A stretch of DNA of 64,000 nt from NCBI GenBank assembly GCA_963816435.1, contig CAWFKS010000012.1, positions 248,001 through 312,000 on the forward strand. The letters run 5' to 3'. Every line of letters starts with the position of its first letter. Position 1 is the stretch's first letter. The DNA is from CAWFKS01 sp963816435. GTDB taxonomy: Bacteria; Pseudomonadota; Alphaproteobacteria; Rhizobiales; Rhizobiaceae. Below are positions 18,343-28,271 of this stretch, piece after piece. The notes under the pieces were generated by a model. That model did no database searches. It saw nothing but the letters and a program-made list of their open reading frames with translations, and was not told the origin of the DNA. Made by a program: the position numbers and the translations under genes.

Positions 18343-19575
18343 TCAAACCCCCGCCTCCTGCCGTTGCCTTCTCAGATGCGGCGGCATCTCGGCATAGACT
18401 CCCTCGAACATGTCGCGCGCCGATGGCCGCCCGCCCGAATGCAGCGTGCCGTTCTTCTCGGCCTCGCGCTGCGCGGCGATGACGGAGTCCATGACCTCGG
18501 CCTCGGCCTGCTTGTGCCGGTCCTCCGACCACAGGTCGCGCCTGATCAGGTGGTTCTTCAGCCGGATCACCGGGTCGCCGAGCGGCCAGGCGTCGGACTC
18601 CGTCTTCGGCCGGTAGGCGGACGGATCGTCGGAGGTCGAGTGCGCGCCGACGCGGTAGGTCACGTATTCGATCAGCGTCGGCCCGAGATTTTTCCGCGCC
18701 CGCTCGGCCGCCCATTTGGCCACCGCGTGGACGGCCAGGTAGTCGTTGCCGTCGACCCTGAGCGACGGGATGCCGAAGCCGAGCCCGCGCGCCGCGAACG
18801 TGCCCGAGCCGCCGCGCGCGATGCCCTGGAAGGTCGAGATCGCCCACTGGTTGTTGACGATGTTGAGCACCACGGGCGCCCGGTAGGTCGAGGCGAAGGC
18901 GAGTGCGGCGTGAAAGTCGCTTTCGGCCGTCGAGCCGTCGCCGATCCAGCCGGCGGCGATCTTCGTGTCGTGGCTGATCGCCGAGGCCATCGCCCAGCCG
19001 ACCGCCTGGATGAACTGGGTCGCGAGATTGCCCGACACCGAGAAGAAGCCGTGATCCTTGGCCGAGTAGAGCACCGGCAGCTGCCGTCCCTTCAGCGGGT
19101 CGGCTTCGTTGGAGAAGATCTCGTTCATCATGTCGACCATCGGGTAGTCGCCGGCAATCAGAAGCCCGGCCTGCCGGTAGGTCGGGAAATTCATGTCGCC
19201 GGGCTCCAGCGCCTGGCGGAAGGCGCACGAAACCGCCTCCTCGCCCATGTGCTGCATGTAGAAGGAGGTCTTGCCCTGGCGCTGCGCCATCAGCATGCGC
19301 GCGTCGAAGGCGCGCAACGTCATCATGTGCTTGAGCCCGTCCTTGAGCTCGTCGTCGGTGAGGCTGCCCGCCCACGGGCCAATGGCTTCGCCGTCGCGGT
19401 TCAGGACGCGGATGATCGAATAGGCGAGGTCGCGGATCTTGTCGGGCTCGACGTCGACGTCCGGCCGCGGCACGGAGCCGGCGCGGGCGATTTTGACGGC
19501 GGAAAAGTCCGGCATGTCGCCCGGGCGCACCGCCGGTTCCGGCACGTGCAGGCTGAGCGGCTGGTGATCGGGCAT
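18343..19575 (-). CDS. bkdA1: Branched-chain 2-oxoacid dehydrogenase E1 alpha subunit
   Basis: Alpha subunit of the E1 component, carrying the thiamine diphosphate site. The 410-aa protein begins MPDHQPLSLHVPEP, a start typical of the family. It has the FYMQHMGEEAVSCA segment and the ThDP motif GDGSTAESDFHAALAFAS ending in NNQWAIS, plus YRVGAHSTSDDPSAYR containing the phosphorylation-loop-like serines. It is the first gene of the bkd operon. The promoter should be in 19576-19720, where I could not identify a specific regulator site. Confidence 0.95.
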   Translation of the reverse strand: MPDHQPLSLHVPEPAVRPGDMPDFSAVKIARAGSVPRPDVDVEPDKIRDLAYSIIRVLNRDGEAIGPWAGSLTDDELKDGLKHMMTLRAFDARMLMAQRQGKTSFYMQHMGEEAVSCAFRQALEPGDMNFPTYRQAGLLIAGDYPMVDMMNEIFSNEADPLKGRQLPVLYSAKDHGFFSVSGNLATQFIQAVGWAMASAISHDTKIAAGWIGDGSTAESDFHAALAFASTYRAPVVLNIVNNQWAISTFQGIARGGSGTFAARGLGFGIPSLRVDGNDYLAVHAVAKWAAERARKNLGPTLIEYVTYRVGAHSTSDDPSAYRPKTESDAWPLGDPVIRLKNHLIRRDLWSEDRHKQAEAEVMDSVIAAQREAEKNGTLHSGGRPSARDMFEGVYAEMPPHLRRQRQEAGV

Positions 19576-19820
19576 CGCGTCTCCTCCTCGCCCGGCGCGC
19601 TGGTGCGACACCGGACCCTCCCGTGAAGAACTAGGCCGTCGGCCGGCCGTTTCCACATTCGGGCGCGCCGATTGTTACCGCGAAATCGCGGCGCCGTAAG
19701 GGGAGACGCGGTCTCCACCTCAAGAAAGCAGCTTTGCGCCCGGCCCGCGGCCGCGCGCGCAATCTTGTTCCACGAGGCGGCCGGCGCCGTTTAGGATTGC
19801 TGCGCAGGGTTGGCCGGAGT

Positions 19821-21126
19821 TCAGACCCTGACCAGCCGGTCGACGCGCTCGGCGTCGCCGAAGACGCGCAGATAGCGCTCGATCTCGTCGGCGTCGCCGG
19901 TCGCCTTGCGCGGGTTGTCCGACAGCTTGACCGCCGGCCGGCCGTTGGCCTCGCTGACCTTGCAGACCAGCGAGATCGCCGTCAGCCGGTCGTTGGGCAG
20001 CGGCGCGCAATCCTCGAAATCGTTGGTGAGGTTGGTGCCCCAGCCGAAGCTCATGCGCACCCGGCCCTTGAAGTGCTCGTAGGTGCGGATGATCGTGTCG
20101 ACGTCGAGCCCGTCGGAGAAGATCAGCAGCTTGTCGCGCGGGTCCTTGCCCTTCTGCTTCCACCACGAGATGATCTTCTCGCCGCCCTCGATCGGCGGCG
20201 CGCTGTCGGGGCGGAAGCCGGTCCAGTCGGCCACCCAGTCCGGCGCGTCGCGCAGGAAGGCGGCGGTGCCGAAGGCGTCGGGCAGCACGATCAGGAGGTT
20301 GCCGCCGTAGAGCCGGTTCCAGTCCTGCAGCACCTGGTAGGGCGCGGCCTTCAGTTCGGCGTCGGAGTTGGCGAGCGCGGCCGCCACCATCGGCAGTTCG
20401 TGGGCGTTGGTGCCGAGCGCCTCGAGGTCGCTGTCCATGGCGAGCAACACGTTGGAGGTGCCGGTGAAGGCCGGGCCGATGCCCTCCTTCAGCGCTTCCA
20501 CGCACCAGCGCTGCCACAGGAAGGAGTGGCGCCGGCGCGTGCCGAAATCCGAGATGCGGATGCCCGGCAGCTTCTTCAGCCGCTCCACCTTGTCCCACAT
20601 GCGCGGCCTTGGCGCGCGCATAGGTGACGTCGAGCGCGAACGGCCCGAGCGAGGACAGCGCGCTTCTGGAGCGCAGCTCGTTGATGATGGCGAGCGCGGG
20701 AATCTCCCACATCGTCGTGTGGGTCCACGGCCCGTGGAAGTCGAGCCGGTACTGCCCGTCGACCTTGGTGAGTTCGTATTCCGGCAGCGCGAAATCCTCC
20801 AGCCAAGCGAGGAATTCCGGCTGGAAGATCTGCTTGCGGCCGTAGAACGTGTTGCCGGCGAGCCAGATCATCTCCTTCTTGGAGAGCCTGACGCCGCGCG
20901 CATGGTCGAGCTGGGCGCGCAGCTCGCCCTCGTCGATCTCGTCGGCGAGCCGCACCGACTTGGTGCGGTTGATCAGCGAGAACGTCGCCTGCACGTCCGG
21001 ATGCAGGCTCCAGATCATCTGCAGCATCAACAGCTTGTAGAAATCCGTGTCCAGCAGGCTGCGGATGATCGGATCGAGCTTCCACGTATGGTCGTAGACC
21101 CGCCGCGCGATATCGGTATGCGTCAT
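19821..21126 (-). CDS. pncB: Nicotinate phosphoribosyltransferase PncB (one frame change)
   Basis: Makes nicotinate mononucleotide from nicotinate and PRPP for NAD salvage. The N-terminal part (MTHTDIARRVYDHTWKLDPI, then LLDTDFYKLLMLQMIW and FHGPWTHTTMWEIPALAIINELR) and the C-terminal part (DFGTRRRHSFLWQRWCVEAL, GTSNVLLAM, FSDGLDVDTII, FGWGTNLTNDF) are in different frames joined near 20596-20605. There one extra base occurs just before the codons for MWDKVERL. Removing it restores a protein of about 434 aa. I regard it as intact in life. Its location near nicotinamidase (28272) and nicotinate-catabolic genes suggests a branch point between salvage and breakdown. Confidence 0.88.
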
Positions 21127-21254
21127 GTCCCCTCCGGTCGCAGCGCACGGTCTCCGTGTCTATTCGCCGCGCCGCGAAATTGCCAGCCCGCCGGCGCGAA
21201 CCGTCTTCTCGACCGGCGCGCAGTCTGCGATTGTGCGCGCAAGGGGGTAGGACC

Positions 21255-22697
21255 ATGACGCTTTCGTCGCTGGCTCAGCGCATCGGCACGGTGGCGGCAG
21301 TCGCGGCGGCCGGGGCCGGCCTGTCGGCCGGGCAGGCGGCCGCGCACGCTTCCGACCGCGGCTTCGTCATGCTGCTGCCGACCGGCTACTACATGGCCGG
21401 CGGCGCGCTCGCCGTCGCCTTCTCCTTCGTCGTGCTGGCGCTGGTGCCGCCGTCCGGGCTCGACCGGCTGTTCCGCTGGCGCCTGCCGTTCGCGGCTGCC
21501 GGCGACGGTCTTCGCATCCTCACCAGCCTCCTGTCGCTGCTGTCGCTCGCCGGCCTCGTCGCCGCCGGCTGGTGGGGCAGCCGCGATCCGCTGTCGAACC
21601 CGCTGCCGCTGGTCATCTGGACGGTCTGGTGGGTCGGCCTGACGCTGGTGCAGGGACTGGTCTTCGACCTCTGGCGCTGGCTCGATCCGTGGTACGGCCC
21701 TTGGCGGCTCGTGCTTCTCGCCACCGGCCGGCGGGAGGGCAACCCGCGCTTCGTGCTGCCCGAGAGGCTCGGGCGGCTCCCGGCGATCGTGCTGTTCTTC
21801 GCCTTCGCCTGGTTCGAACTCGTCTATCCCGCGCCCGACGATCCGGCGCGGCTCGCGACCGTCGTCGGCCTCTACTGGCTGCTGAGCTTCGCCGGCATCC
21901 TCCTGTTCGGCCACCGCGCCTGGACGCGCCAGGTCGAGTGCTTCTCGGTCTTCTTCGGCTTCGTCGCCAGGCTCGCGATCCTGCAGGGCGAGACGGACGC
22001 CGACGGACGGAGAAAAGCGTCGTTGCGCCTGCCGGGCGCCGGTGCCGCCGAAGCGGCGAGGCTCGAAATCTCGGGCGTGCTCTTCCTGCTTCTCGCGCTC
22101 GCCTCGGTGTCCTTCGACGGGCTGATGCGCACCTTCGCCTGGGTGAGCGCGCTCGGCGTCAACCCGCTCGAATTCCCCGGCCGCTCCGCGCTGATTGAAA
22201 GCAGCACTTTCGGCCTCATCTTCATGTTCGTCCTGCTATCGGCGGCATTCCTCGCCGCCGTCTGGCTCGGCGAACGACTTGCCTCCTCGGACCTGCCGTT
22301 CGGCGCGGCGGCGGGAAAGCTGATCTGGTCGATCGTGCCGATCTCGCTCGCCTATCATTTCGCGCACTATCTCGTGTCGCTCGTCGTCAACGCGCAGTAC
22401 GCGCTGGCTGCGATCTCCGACCCGTTCGCCAATGGCTGGAACCTGTTCGGCACCGCCGAGCACCACGTGCACGCCGGCGCGGTGGCGGGGGCCGAGGCGG
22501 CCTGGATCATCTGGAACTGGCAGGCGGCCGCGATCGTCGCCGGCCACGTGCTGGCGGTGGTGATCGCCCATGTCGTCGCCTACCGCCTGCACGGCTCGCA
22601 TTTTCGCGCCGGCCTCAGCCAGCTTCCGCTGGCGATCCTCATGGTCGCCTACACGGTGTTCGGCCTGTGGCTGCTGTCGGCGCCGACGGCGGCCTGA
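21255..22697 (+). CDS. Polytopic membrane protein (fenitrothion-hydrolase-like family)
   Basis: A 480-aa integral membrane protein with a signal-like N-terminus ending near AAAHASDRGFVMLLPTGYYMAGG. About ten further hydrophobic helices follow, with conserved-looking polar spots such as WRWLDPWYGPWR, AYHFAHYLVSL and TAEHHVHAGAV. Rhizobial relatives are, as I recall, annotated as membrane proteins of unknown function or as fenitrothion hydrolase homologues; that name rests on weak grounds. The start at the ATG after AAGGGGGTAGGACC was chosen for its ribosome site. It has no clear functional tie to pncB (divergent) or to the ABC transporter downstream. Confidence 0.65.
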   Translation: MTLSSLAQRIGTVAAVAAAGAGLSAGQAAAHASDRGFVMLLPTGYYMAGGALAVAFSFVVLALVPPSGLDRLFRWRLPFAAAGDGLRILTSLLSLLSLAGLVAAGWWGSRDPLSNPLPLVIWTVWWVGLTLVQGLVFDLWRWLDPWYGPWRLVLLATGRREGNPRFVLPERLGRLPAIVLFFAFAWFELVYPAPDDPARLATVVGLYWLLSFAGILLFGHRAWTRQVECFSVFFGFVARLAILQGETDADGRRKASLRLPGAGAAEAARLEISGVLFLLLALASVSFDGLMRTFAWVSALGVNPLEFPGRSALIESSTFGLIFMFVLLSAAFLAAVWLGERLASSDLPFGAAAGKLIWSIVPISLAYHFAHYLVSLVVNAQYALAAISDPFANGWNLFGTAEHHVHAGAVAGAEAAWIIWNWQAAAIVAGHVLAVVIAHVVAYRLHGSHFRAGLSQLPLAILMVAYTVFGLWLLSAPTAA

Positions 22698-22749
22698 AAT
22701 CTTCCCCATCGTAAGCCGCTATTGCCACGCGGAATGTTTGATGATGTAG

Positions 22750-22760
22750 TTTGCATACAA
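22750..22760. promoter_or_regulatory. TTTGCATACAA operator-like palindrome
   Basis: TTTGCATACAA, followed by GCGATTTTTC, lies 88 bp upstream of the transporter gene at 22849. Closely similar sites occur at 28963 (before the molybdenum hydroxylase) and 43759 (between hyuA and fpr). The pattern is typical of a GntR-class operator; the regulator is not in the window. Confidence 0.5.
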
Positions 22761-22848
22761 GCGATTTTTCGCCCTTCGCGAGGGGGCGGACCCAAGCTCG
22801 CGAACGGTGCGAAACGGCATGGAAATCGCCAATAAAGGGGAACCGACA

Positions 22849-24150
22849 ATGGCCGACAGCAACACCACGAAACGAGCCGCCAATGGGCTCACCCGCCGAT
22901 CGACGCTGAAGGGAATGGGCGCCGCCGCAGGCCTGATGATGGGGCCGGGCTTCGTCCGATATTCGCAGGCGCAGTCCTCCGAGCCGATCAAGGTCGGCTT
23001 CCAGTGCCACCGCACCGGCATCGGCGCCGCCTACGGCCGCTGGTACGAGCGCGTCACCAACGCCGCGGCCAAGAGGATCAACGACGCCGGTGGCATCAAC
23101 GGCCGTCCGCTCGAGATCGTCATCGAGGACGACGGCACCGATCCCAAGCGCGGCGCCGAGGTGGTGGAGAAATTCGCCAACCAGCACAAGACGGACGTCG
23201 TCTACGGCACGCTGTTCTCCCACGTCGTCGTCGGCTCCGCGCCGACCGCCGGCGAGCTCAAGATGCCGTACTACGTGGTCTCGGAAGGCTATCACGTCGC
23301 CTCGGGCAAGCTGAACCGCTACGTCTTCCAGCCCGGCATCACCGACGTGCGCGCCCAGACCCGCGCCGTCGGACCGTTCATCGCCGGCAATGTCGGCAAG
23401 AAGGTCACGATGATCTATCCCGACTACGCGTTCGGCCACGATCACCGCGACTTCTTCCCGCCGAACTTCGAGGCGAGCGGCGGCGAGGTCATCGCCCAGG
23501 TGCCGATCCCGCCGACGGAATCCTCCTTCACCCGCTACTTCCCGCAGATCCCCTCCGAGACCGAGGTGATCTACCACGTCATGGTCGGCCCGGCCGTGCT
23601 CACCTTCGTCAAGGAACTCGGCGAGTTCTACGGCGGCACCGGCCCGAAACTGTTCGGCTTCATCGACTCGCTGGAAGCCGTCGACATCAACAGCCCCGGG
23701 CTGGAGTTCCTCGACGGCAGCCATTTCTGGGAGGGCATGCCGCGCTACCTGCAGCCGGACGCGCCCGACTACGTGAAGATGTATCGCGACGCCGTCGGCA
23801 TCGACGAGAACGGCGCCTCGGTCGACGACCCGAAGGACATCTCGACCGCCGCCCACATGTTCGGCTGCTGGGAGACGCTCTACGTCATCAAGCAGGCGAT
23901 GGAGGCGGCCGACTACAAGGGGCCGGACGACCGCGCCAAGCTGGTCGAGGCGACCGAAGCGCTGACCGACTTTCCCGAGGGCGAGGAGCATCCGCAGGGC
24001 GCCAAGACCTTCAACGGCAAGATCCACCAGTGCTTCGGCAGCCAGTACATCTCGCAGGTCGGCAACGGCAAGCTCAACGTCGTCCACAAGACCTCGATCG
24101 AGGACGGCAAATACGAGCCGGAAGCCGACTACACGACGATGCCGCTCTAG
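22849..24150 (+). CDS. ABC transporter substrate-binding protein (branched-chain/amide-urea type), Tat-like signal
   Basis: Periplasmic type I binding protein of 433 aa. The N-terminus carries LTRRSTLKGMGAAAG followed by a hydrophobic stretch, a plausible twin-arginine signal. The mature part starts EPIKVGFQCHRTGIGAAYGR and shows the family phrases AAKRINDAGGINGRPLEIV and DPKRGAEVVEKF. This architecture is that of the urea/amide-binding branch. The permease and ATPase genes follow at 24830-28101, interrupted by a toxin-antitoxin pair. Context (nicotinamidase and nicotinate enzymes downstream, shared operator) suggests a nicotinamide-, nicotinate- or amide-type ligand. This is inference; the sequence alone does not give the ligand. 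The start at MADSNTTKR was chosen for its GGGGAACCGACA ribosome region. Confidence 0.85.
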   Translation: MADSNTTKRAANGLTRRSTLKGMGAAAGLMMGPGFVRYSQAQSSEPIKVGFQCHRTGIGAAYGRWYERVTNAAAKRINDAGGINGRPLEIVIEDDGTDPKRGAEVVEKFANQHKTDVVYGTLFSHVVVGSAPTAGELKMPYYVVSEGYHVASGKLNRYVFQPGITDVRAQTRAVGPFIAGNVGKKVTMIYPDYAFGHDHRDFFPPNFEASGGEVIAQVPIPPTESSFTRYFPQIPSETEVIYHVMVGPAVLTFVKELGEFYGGTGPKLFGFIDSLEAVDINSPGLEFLDGSHFWEGMPRYLQPDAPDYVKMYRDAVGIDENGASVDDPKDISTAAHMFGCWETLYVIKQAMEAADYKGPDDRAKLVEATEALTDFPEGEEHPQGAKTFNGKIHQCFGSQYISQVGNGKLNVVHKTSIEDGKYEPEADYTTMPL

Positions 24151-24201
24151 GCTTTCCCGCTGCGGGCCGGTCCACGCGGCCGGCCCGCCAGTTGCCGCAG
24201 A

Positions 24202-24233
24202 GGTAATGACGACGTATATACGACGTCATTACC
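24202..24233. promoter_or_regulatory. 32-bp palindromic operator of the toxin-antitoxin pair
   Basis: The segment begins GGTAATGACGACGTAT and ends with its near-exact reverse complement ATACGACGTCATTACC. Only the two central A/A positions break the symmetry. It sits 18 bp before the antitoxin ATG. Ribbon-helix-helix antitoxins autoregulate through such sites. Confidence 0.75.
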
Positions 24234-24251
24234 AGTCAGGGAGTGCGCGCC

Positions 24252-24539
24252 ATGGCCAAGGAAGCCGTCTTCACGATGAAGCTGGAAAGCGAGCTGCGCG
24301 ACGCCTTCATGGCAGCCGCCGCGGCGGCGGACCGGCCGGCCTCGCAGATCGTGCGCGAGCTGATGCGTGACTACGTTCGTCAGGATCGGGACTACGTGAA
24401 CTGGCTTCAGCGCAAGGTGGACACGGCGAGGGCCGACATTGCGACCGGCAGGGTCCATGGCCACGATGAAGTCACCGCAGAGATGGATGGCCTGATGGCC
24501 GATCTGGAAAGGCTGGACGGAGAGGACGATGCGGCTTGA
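24252..24539 (+). CDS. Ribbon-helix-helix antitoxin (type II)
   Basis: A 95-aa protein starting MAKEAVFTMKLESELRDAFM. The N-terminal strand and two helices, including the RPASQIVRELMRDYVRQ segment, match the ribbon-helix-helix DNA-binding fold. The acidic C-terminal tail (MADLERLDGEDD) is the likely toxin-binding part. Its stop overlaps the toxin start by 4 bp (ATGCGGCTTGAAA region, start at 24536), the usual coupled order of antitoxin then toxin. It lies downstream of its own palindrome at 24202-24233 and separates the binding-protein gene from the permease genes of the transporter. Confidence 0.85.
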   Translation: MAKEAVFTMKLESELRDAFMAAAAAADRPASQIVRELMRDYVRQDRDYVNWLQRKVDTARADIATGRVHGHDEVTAEMDGLMADLERLDGEDDAA

Positions 24540-24820
24540 AACTGGTCTGGACGGATCACGCCAGGGCCGACCTTCGGGGGATCGTTTCGTATATCTGGAG
24601 AGATAATCCGGCGGCGGCGCGAAAGATCAGAACACGGATCGAAAACAGTGCGGCATATCTGGCGCGCCAGCCCTTCATGGGGCGCCCGGGCGCCATCCCG
24701 GGCACTCGCGAGCAGATTCCGCACCCGAGCTACCGCATTGTCTACCAGGTTGGCGACGAGGCCGTTCACATTCTTGCTGTAGTCCACACCGCGCGGCAGT
24801 GGCCGCCCATGATCGAATAA
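24536..24820 (+). CDS. RelE/ParE-family toxin
   Basis: A 94-aa basic protein of the ParE/RelE fold. The start MKLVWTDHARADLRGIVSYI and the SYRIVYQVGDEAVHILAVVHTARQW C-terminal strand pair are typical. The toxin target (gyrase or ribosome) cannot be told from sequence, though the conserved C-terminal arginine in the HTARQWP segment resembles ParE members. It probably begins with TTG at 24536, overlapping the antitoxin stop. The LivH-type gene starts 9 bp downstream, so transport genes may be read from this promoter as well. Confidence 0.85.
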   Translation: MKLVWTDHARADLRGIVSYIWRDNPAAARKIRTRIENSAAYLARQPFMGRPGAIPGTREQIPHPSYRIVYQVGDEAVHILAVVHTARQWPPMIE

Positions 24821-24829
24821 GGCGCCCGG

Positions 24830-25711
24830 ATGGCCTTCGGACCCTATCTGCTGCTGGCTTCGCTCGAAGGCCTCGTCACCGCCGCGGTGCTGGCGCTGAC
24901 CGCGCTCGGCCTGTCGCTGGTCTTCGGCGTCATGCGCGTCGTCAACGTCGCGCATGGCGAGTTCTTCATGCTGGGCGCGGTGCTCGCCTGGGCCTTCGCC
25001 AGCCTGGTTCCGGGGATGCCGGCCGTCGGCTTCGTGCTGGCGCTGGTTTTGTCGCCGCTGGTCGTCGGCGCCGTCGCGCTGGTCGCCGAGCGGCTGGTGC
25101 TGCGGCGCATCCACTACGATCCGGAGGCGACGATCGTCGCCACGATCGGGCTCCTCTACATCATCCAGCAGGCCGCGCTCACCTTCTACGGGCCGGAGGC
25201 GCGGCCGGTCGTGGCGCCGTTCAATTTCCGCGTCGCGCTGCCGTGGTTCGGCTATTCCGGCTACAAGCTGTCGATCGTCGCGGCATCGGCGATCGTGCTG
25301 TTGATCACCTGGTTCGTGCTGACCAGGACCCGCATCGGCCTGGTGATGCGCGCCACCCAATACGACCGCGAGACCGCGCAGGCCTTCGGCATCGCCGTCG
25401 ACCGCGTCTATGCCGGCACCTTCGCGGCCGGCGCGATGCTGGCGGCGATCGCCGCCGTGCTGATCGTGCCGATCCAGCAGGCGCATTACCTGATGGGCGG
25501 CGACCCGCTGCTCCTGTCCTTCATCGTCGTCATCATCGGCGGGCTCGGCAGCCTGCGCGGCACCGTGGTCGCGGCACTGCTGATCGGCCTGTCGGACGGC
25601 ATCATCTCCGTGTTCTTCTCGCCGACGCTCGCCAAGATCATCGCCACGCTGCTTGTCGCGCTGGTGCTGGTGTTCCGCCCGCAGGGCCTGTTCGGGACGT
25701 CGGCGCGATGA
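24830..25711 (+). CDS. ABC transporter permease, LivH type
   Basis: Inner-membrane permease of 293 aa with about eight hydrophobic helices. Motifs of the LivH/UrtB family are present: LTALGLSLVFGVMRVVNVAHGEFFMLGA near the N-terminus and IIGGLGSLRGTVVAALLIGLSDG near the C-terminus. It ends in the ATGA overlap that starts the LivM-type gene. It belongs with the binding protein at 22849 despite the intervening toxin-antitoxin pair, since the other four parts of one transporter are all present and no second set is adjacent. Confidence 0.9.
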   Translation: MAFGPYLLLASLEGLVTAAVLALTALGLSLVFGVMRVVNVAHGEFFMLGAVLAWAFASLVPGMPAVGFVLALVLSPLVVGAVALVAERLVLRRIHYDPEATIVATIGLLYIIQQAALTFYGPEARPVVAPFNFRVALPWFGYSGYKLSIVAASAIVLLITWFVLTRTRIGLVMRATQYDRETAQAFGIAVDRVYAGTFAAGAMLAAIAAVLIVPIQQAHYLMGGDPLLLSFIVVIIGGLGSLRGTVVAALLIGLSDGIISVFFSPTLAKIIATLLVALVLVFRPQGLFGTSAR

Positions 25712-26661
25712 GGCTCGGCGCCATCGGAAAAAAGGCGCTATTCCTGCACCTGGCGGTGATCGCGGTGCTGATCGTGCTGCAATTCCTGTTGCCGGCTTAC
25801 CATAACGGCGTCTTCGCCCGGATCATGGTGCTGGCCGTCTTCGCCGTCGGCTACAACGTGCTGTTCGGCTATACCGGGCTTCTGAGCCTCGGCCACGCGA
25901 TGTTCTTCTGCGCCGGGCTCTACGGGGCGGGGCTGACCGTCTACCATCTCGGCTGGAGCGTGCCGGCGGGCTTCGCGGCGGGGCTGGCCGCCGGACTGGC
26001 GCTGTCGCTGGTCATCGGCTTCCTGGCGCTCAGGACCACCGGCGTCGCCTTCATGATCGTGACCATGATGTTCGGCCAGGTGTTCTACCTGCTGACGCTT
26101 TATTTTGCCGACTATACGCGCGGCGAGGAGGGGCTGACCCTGTCGCAGCCCGAGCGGCAGATCTGGGGCCTCGACCTGACCGACCCGGCGACACGCTATT
26201 TTGCCGCTCTGGCGCTCCTTTCGGTGGTGCTGTTCGTCACCCTGACGGCGATGCGCGCGCCGTTCGGCCGGGTGCTGATCGCCATTCGCGAGAACGAGGA
26301 GCGCACCAGGCTGCTCGGCTACGACGCCTTCCTGAACAAGCTCGGCGCGGTGGTGCTGTCGGGCGTGATCTGCGCGTCGTCGGGTGCCGCCTACGTGCTG
26401 CTGTTCGGCTATTTCGGCTCGACCTTCGCCGGCATCCAGTATTCGATCCTGCCGCTGTTGTGGGTGCTGCTCGGCGGCGCGGCGACGACGCTCGGGCCGC
26501 TGCTCGGCACCGCGCTGATGTACTACGCCGTCGACATCGCCAGCGGCTACACCAGCGCCTACATGTTCGTGGTCGGCGCCATGCTGATCCTGCTCGTCCT
26601 GTTCTTCCCCAAGGGGCTTCTCGGCGCGGTGCGCCAGAAGTGGCTGCCATGGCTGCCGTGA
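25708..26661 (+). CDS. ABC transporter permease, LivM type
   Basis: Second permease, 317 aa. It shows VLAVFAVGYNVLFGYTGLLSLGHAMFFCAG, LRTTGVAFMIVTMMFGQVFY, the cytoplasmic ENEERTRLLGYDAFLNK coupling region and a C-terminal FFPKGLLG tail, all of the LivM/UrtC family. It begins inside the LivH stop and overlaps the ATPase gene downstream by 13 bp. Confidence 0.9.
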   Translation: MRLGAIGKKALFLHLAVIAVLIVLQFLLPAYHNGVFARIMVLAVFAVGYNVLFGYTGLLSLGHAMFFCAGLYGAGLTVYHLGWSVPAGFAAGLAAGLALSLVIGFLALRTTGVAFMIVTMMFGQVFYLLTLYFADYTRGEEGLTLSQPERQIWGLDLTDPATRYFAALALLSVVLFVTLTAMRAPFGRVLIAIRENEERTRLLGYDAFLNKLGAVVLSGVICASSGAAYVLLFGYFGSTFAGIQYSILPLLWVLLGGAATTLGPLLGTALMYYAVDIASGYTSAYMFVVGAMLILLVLFFPKGLLGAVRQKWLPWLP

Positions 26662-27393
26662 AGCCGCTGCTTGCGACCGACGATCTGTCGCGCTCCTTCG
26701 GCGGGCTGAAGGCGGTCGACTGCGTCGATTTCGAGCTTCCGGCCGGCGAGATCCGCGCCATCATCGGCCCCAACGGCGCCGGCAAGACAACCTTCGTCAG
26801 CCTGATCTGCGGGCGGGTGGCGCCGAGCGGCGGCCGCATCTTCTTCGACGGTCGGGACATCACCGACATGCCGGCCAACAGGCGGGTGCTGGCCGGCATC
26901 GCCTACACGTTCCAGATCACCAGCGTCTTCGCCAACCTGACGGCGGCCGAGAACGTCGCGCTCGCCGTCCAGCGCACGCTTTTGAGCGGCGGCGACGGCG
27001 CGCGCTACAGCCGCGCGGCACTCGACGAGGGCGTGGCGGAGGCGCTGCGGCGCGTCGGGCTTTCCGACCGCGCCGGCACGCCGGCCCACAGCCTCGCCTA
27101 CGGCCACCAGCGGCTTCTGGAAGTGGCGATGGGGCTGGCGCTGAAGCCGCGGCTGCTGATCCTCGACGAGCCGACTCAAGGGTTGTCGGACGGCGAGATC
27201 GAGAACTTCGTGGCGCTGGTGCGCGCGATCGCGGCCGAGGCGACGGTTCTCATCATCGAGCACAACATGCCGGTTGTCATGGACCTCGCCCACACCATCA
27301 CCGTCATGGAATCCGGCCGCATCCTGGCGGAGGGAACGCCGGCCGAAATCCGCGAGAACGCAGCCGTCCAGCACGCCTATCTGGGGACGGCCG

Positions 27394-27401
<8 letters not shown>
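26649..27401 (+). CDS. ABC transporter ATPase, LivG type
   Basis: ATPase of 250 aa. Walker A is GPNGAGKTTF, the Q-loop region is AYTFQITSVFANLTAAENV, and the signature segment is LAYGHQRLLEVAMGLA, in place of the common LSGG form as is usual for LivG/UrtD proteins. Walker B is LLILDEPTQGLSD and the switch His is in IIEHNM. The RYLGTADG-like C-terminus overlaps the start of the LivF-type gene. Confidence 0.92.
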
Positions 27402-28101
<700 letters not shown>

Positions 28102-28271
28102 GGGCGGGGCGGGGATAGCGTCAGGCGTGCCGGCCAAACTGAATCGCTGAACGCCTCGCTTCTTCAAACGCCTGGCGGGAAGAAGCCACTCAGCCGGCGC
28201 CGAATCTGTCAACACGGGTTTTCCGGGCGCGCGAAGATGGACCCTTAGCCGGCTGCTGCGGGGAGATGGCG

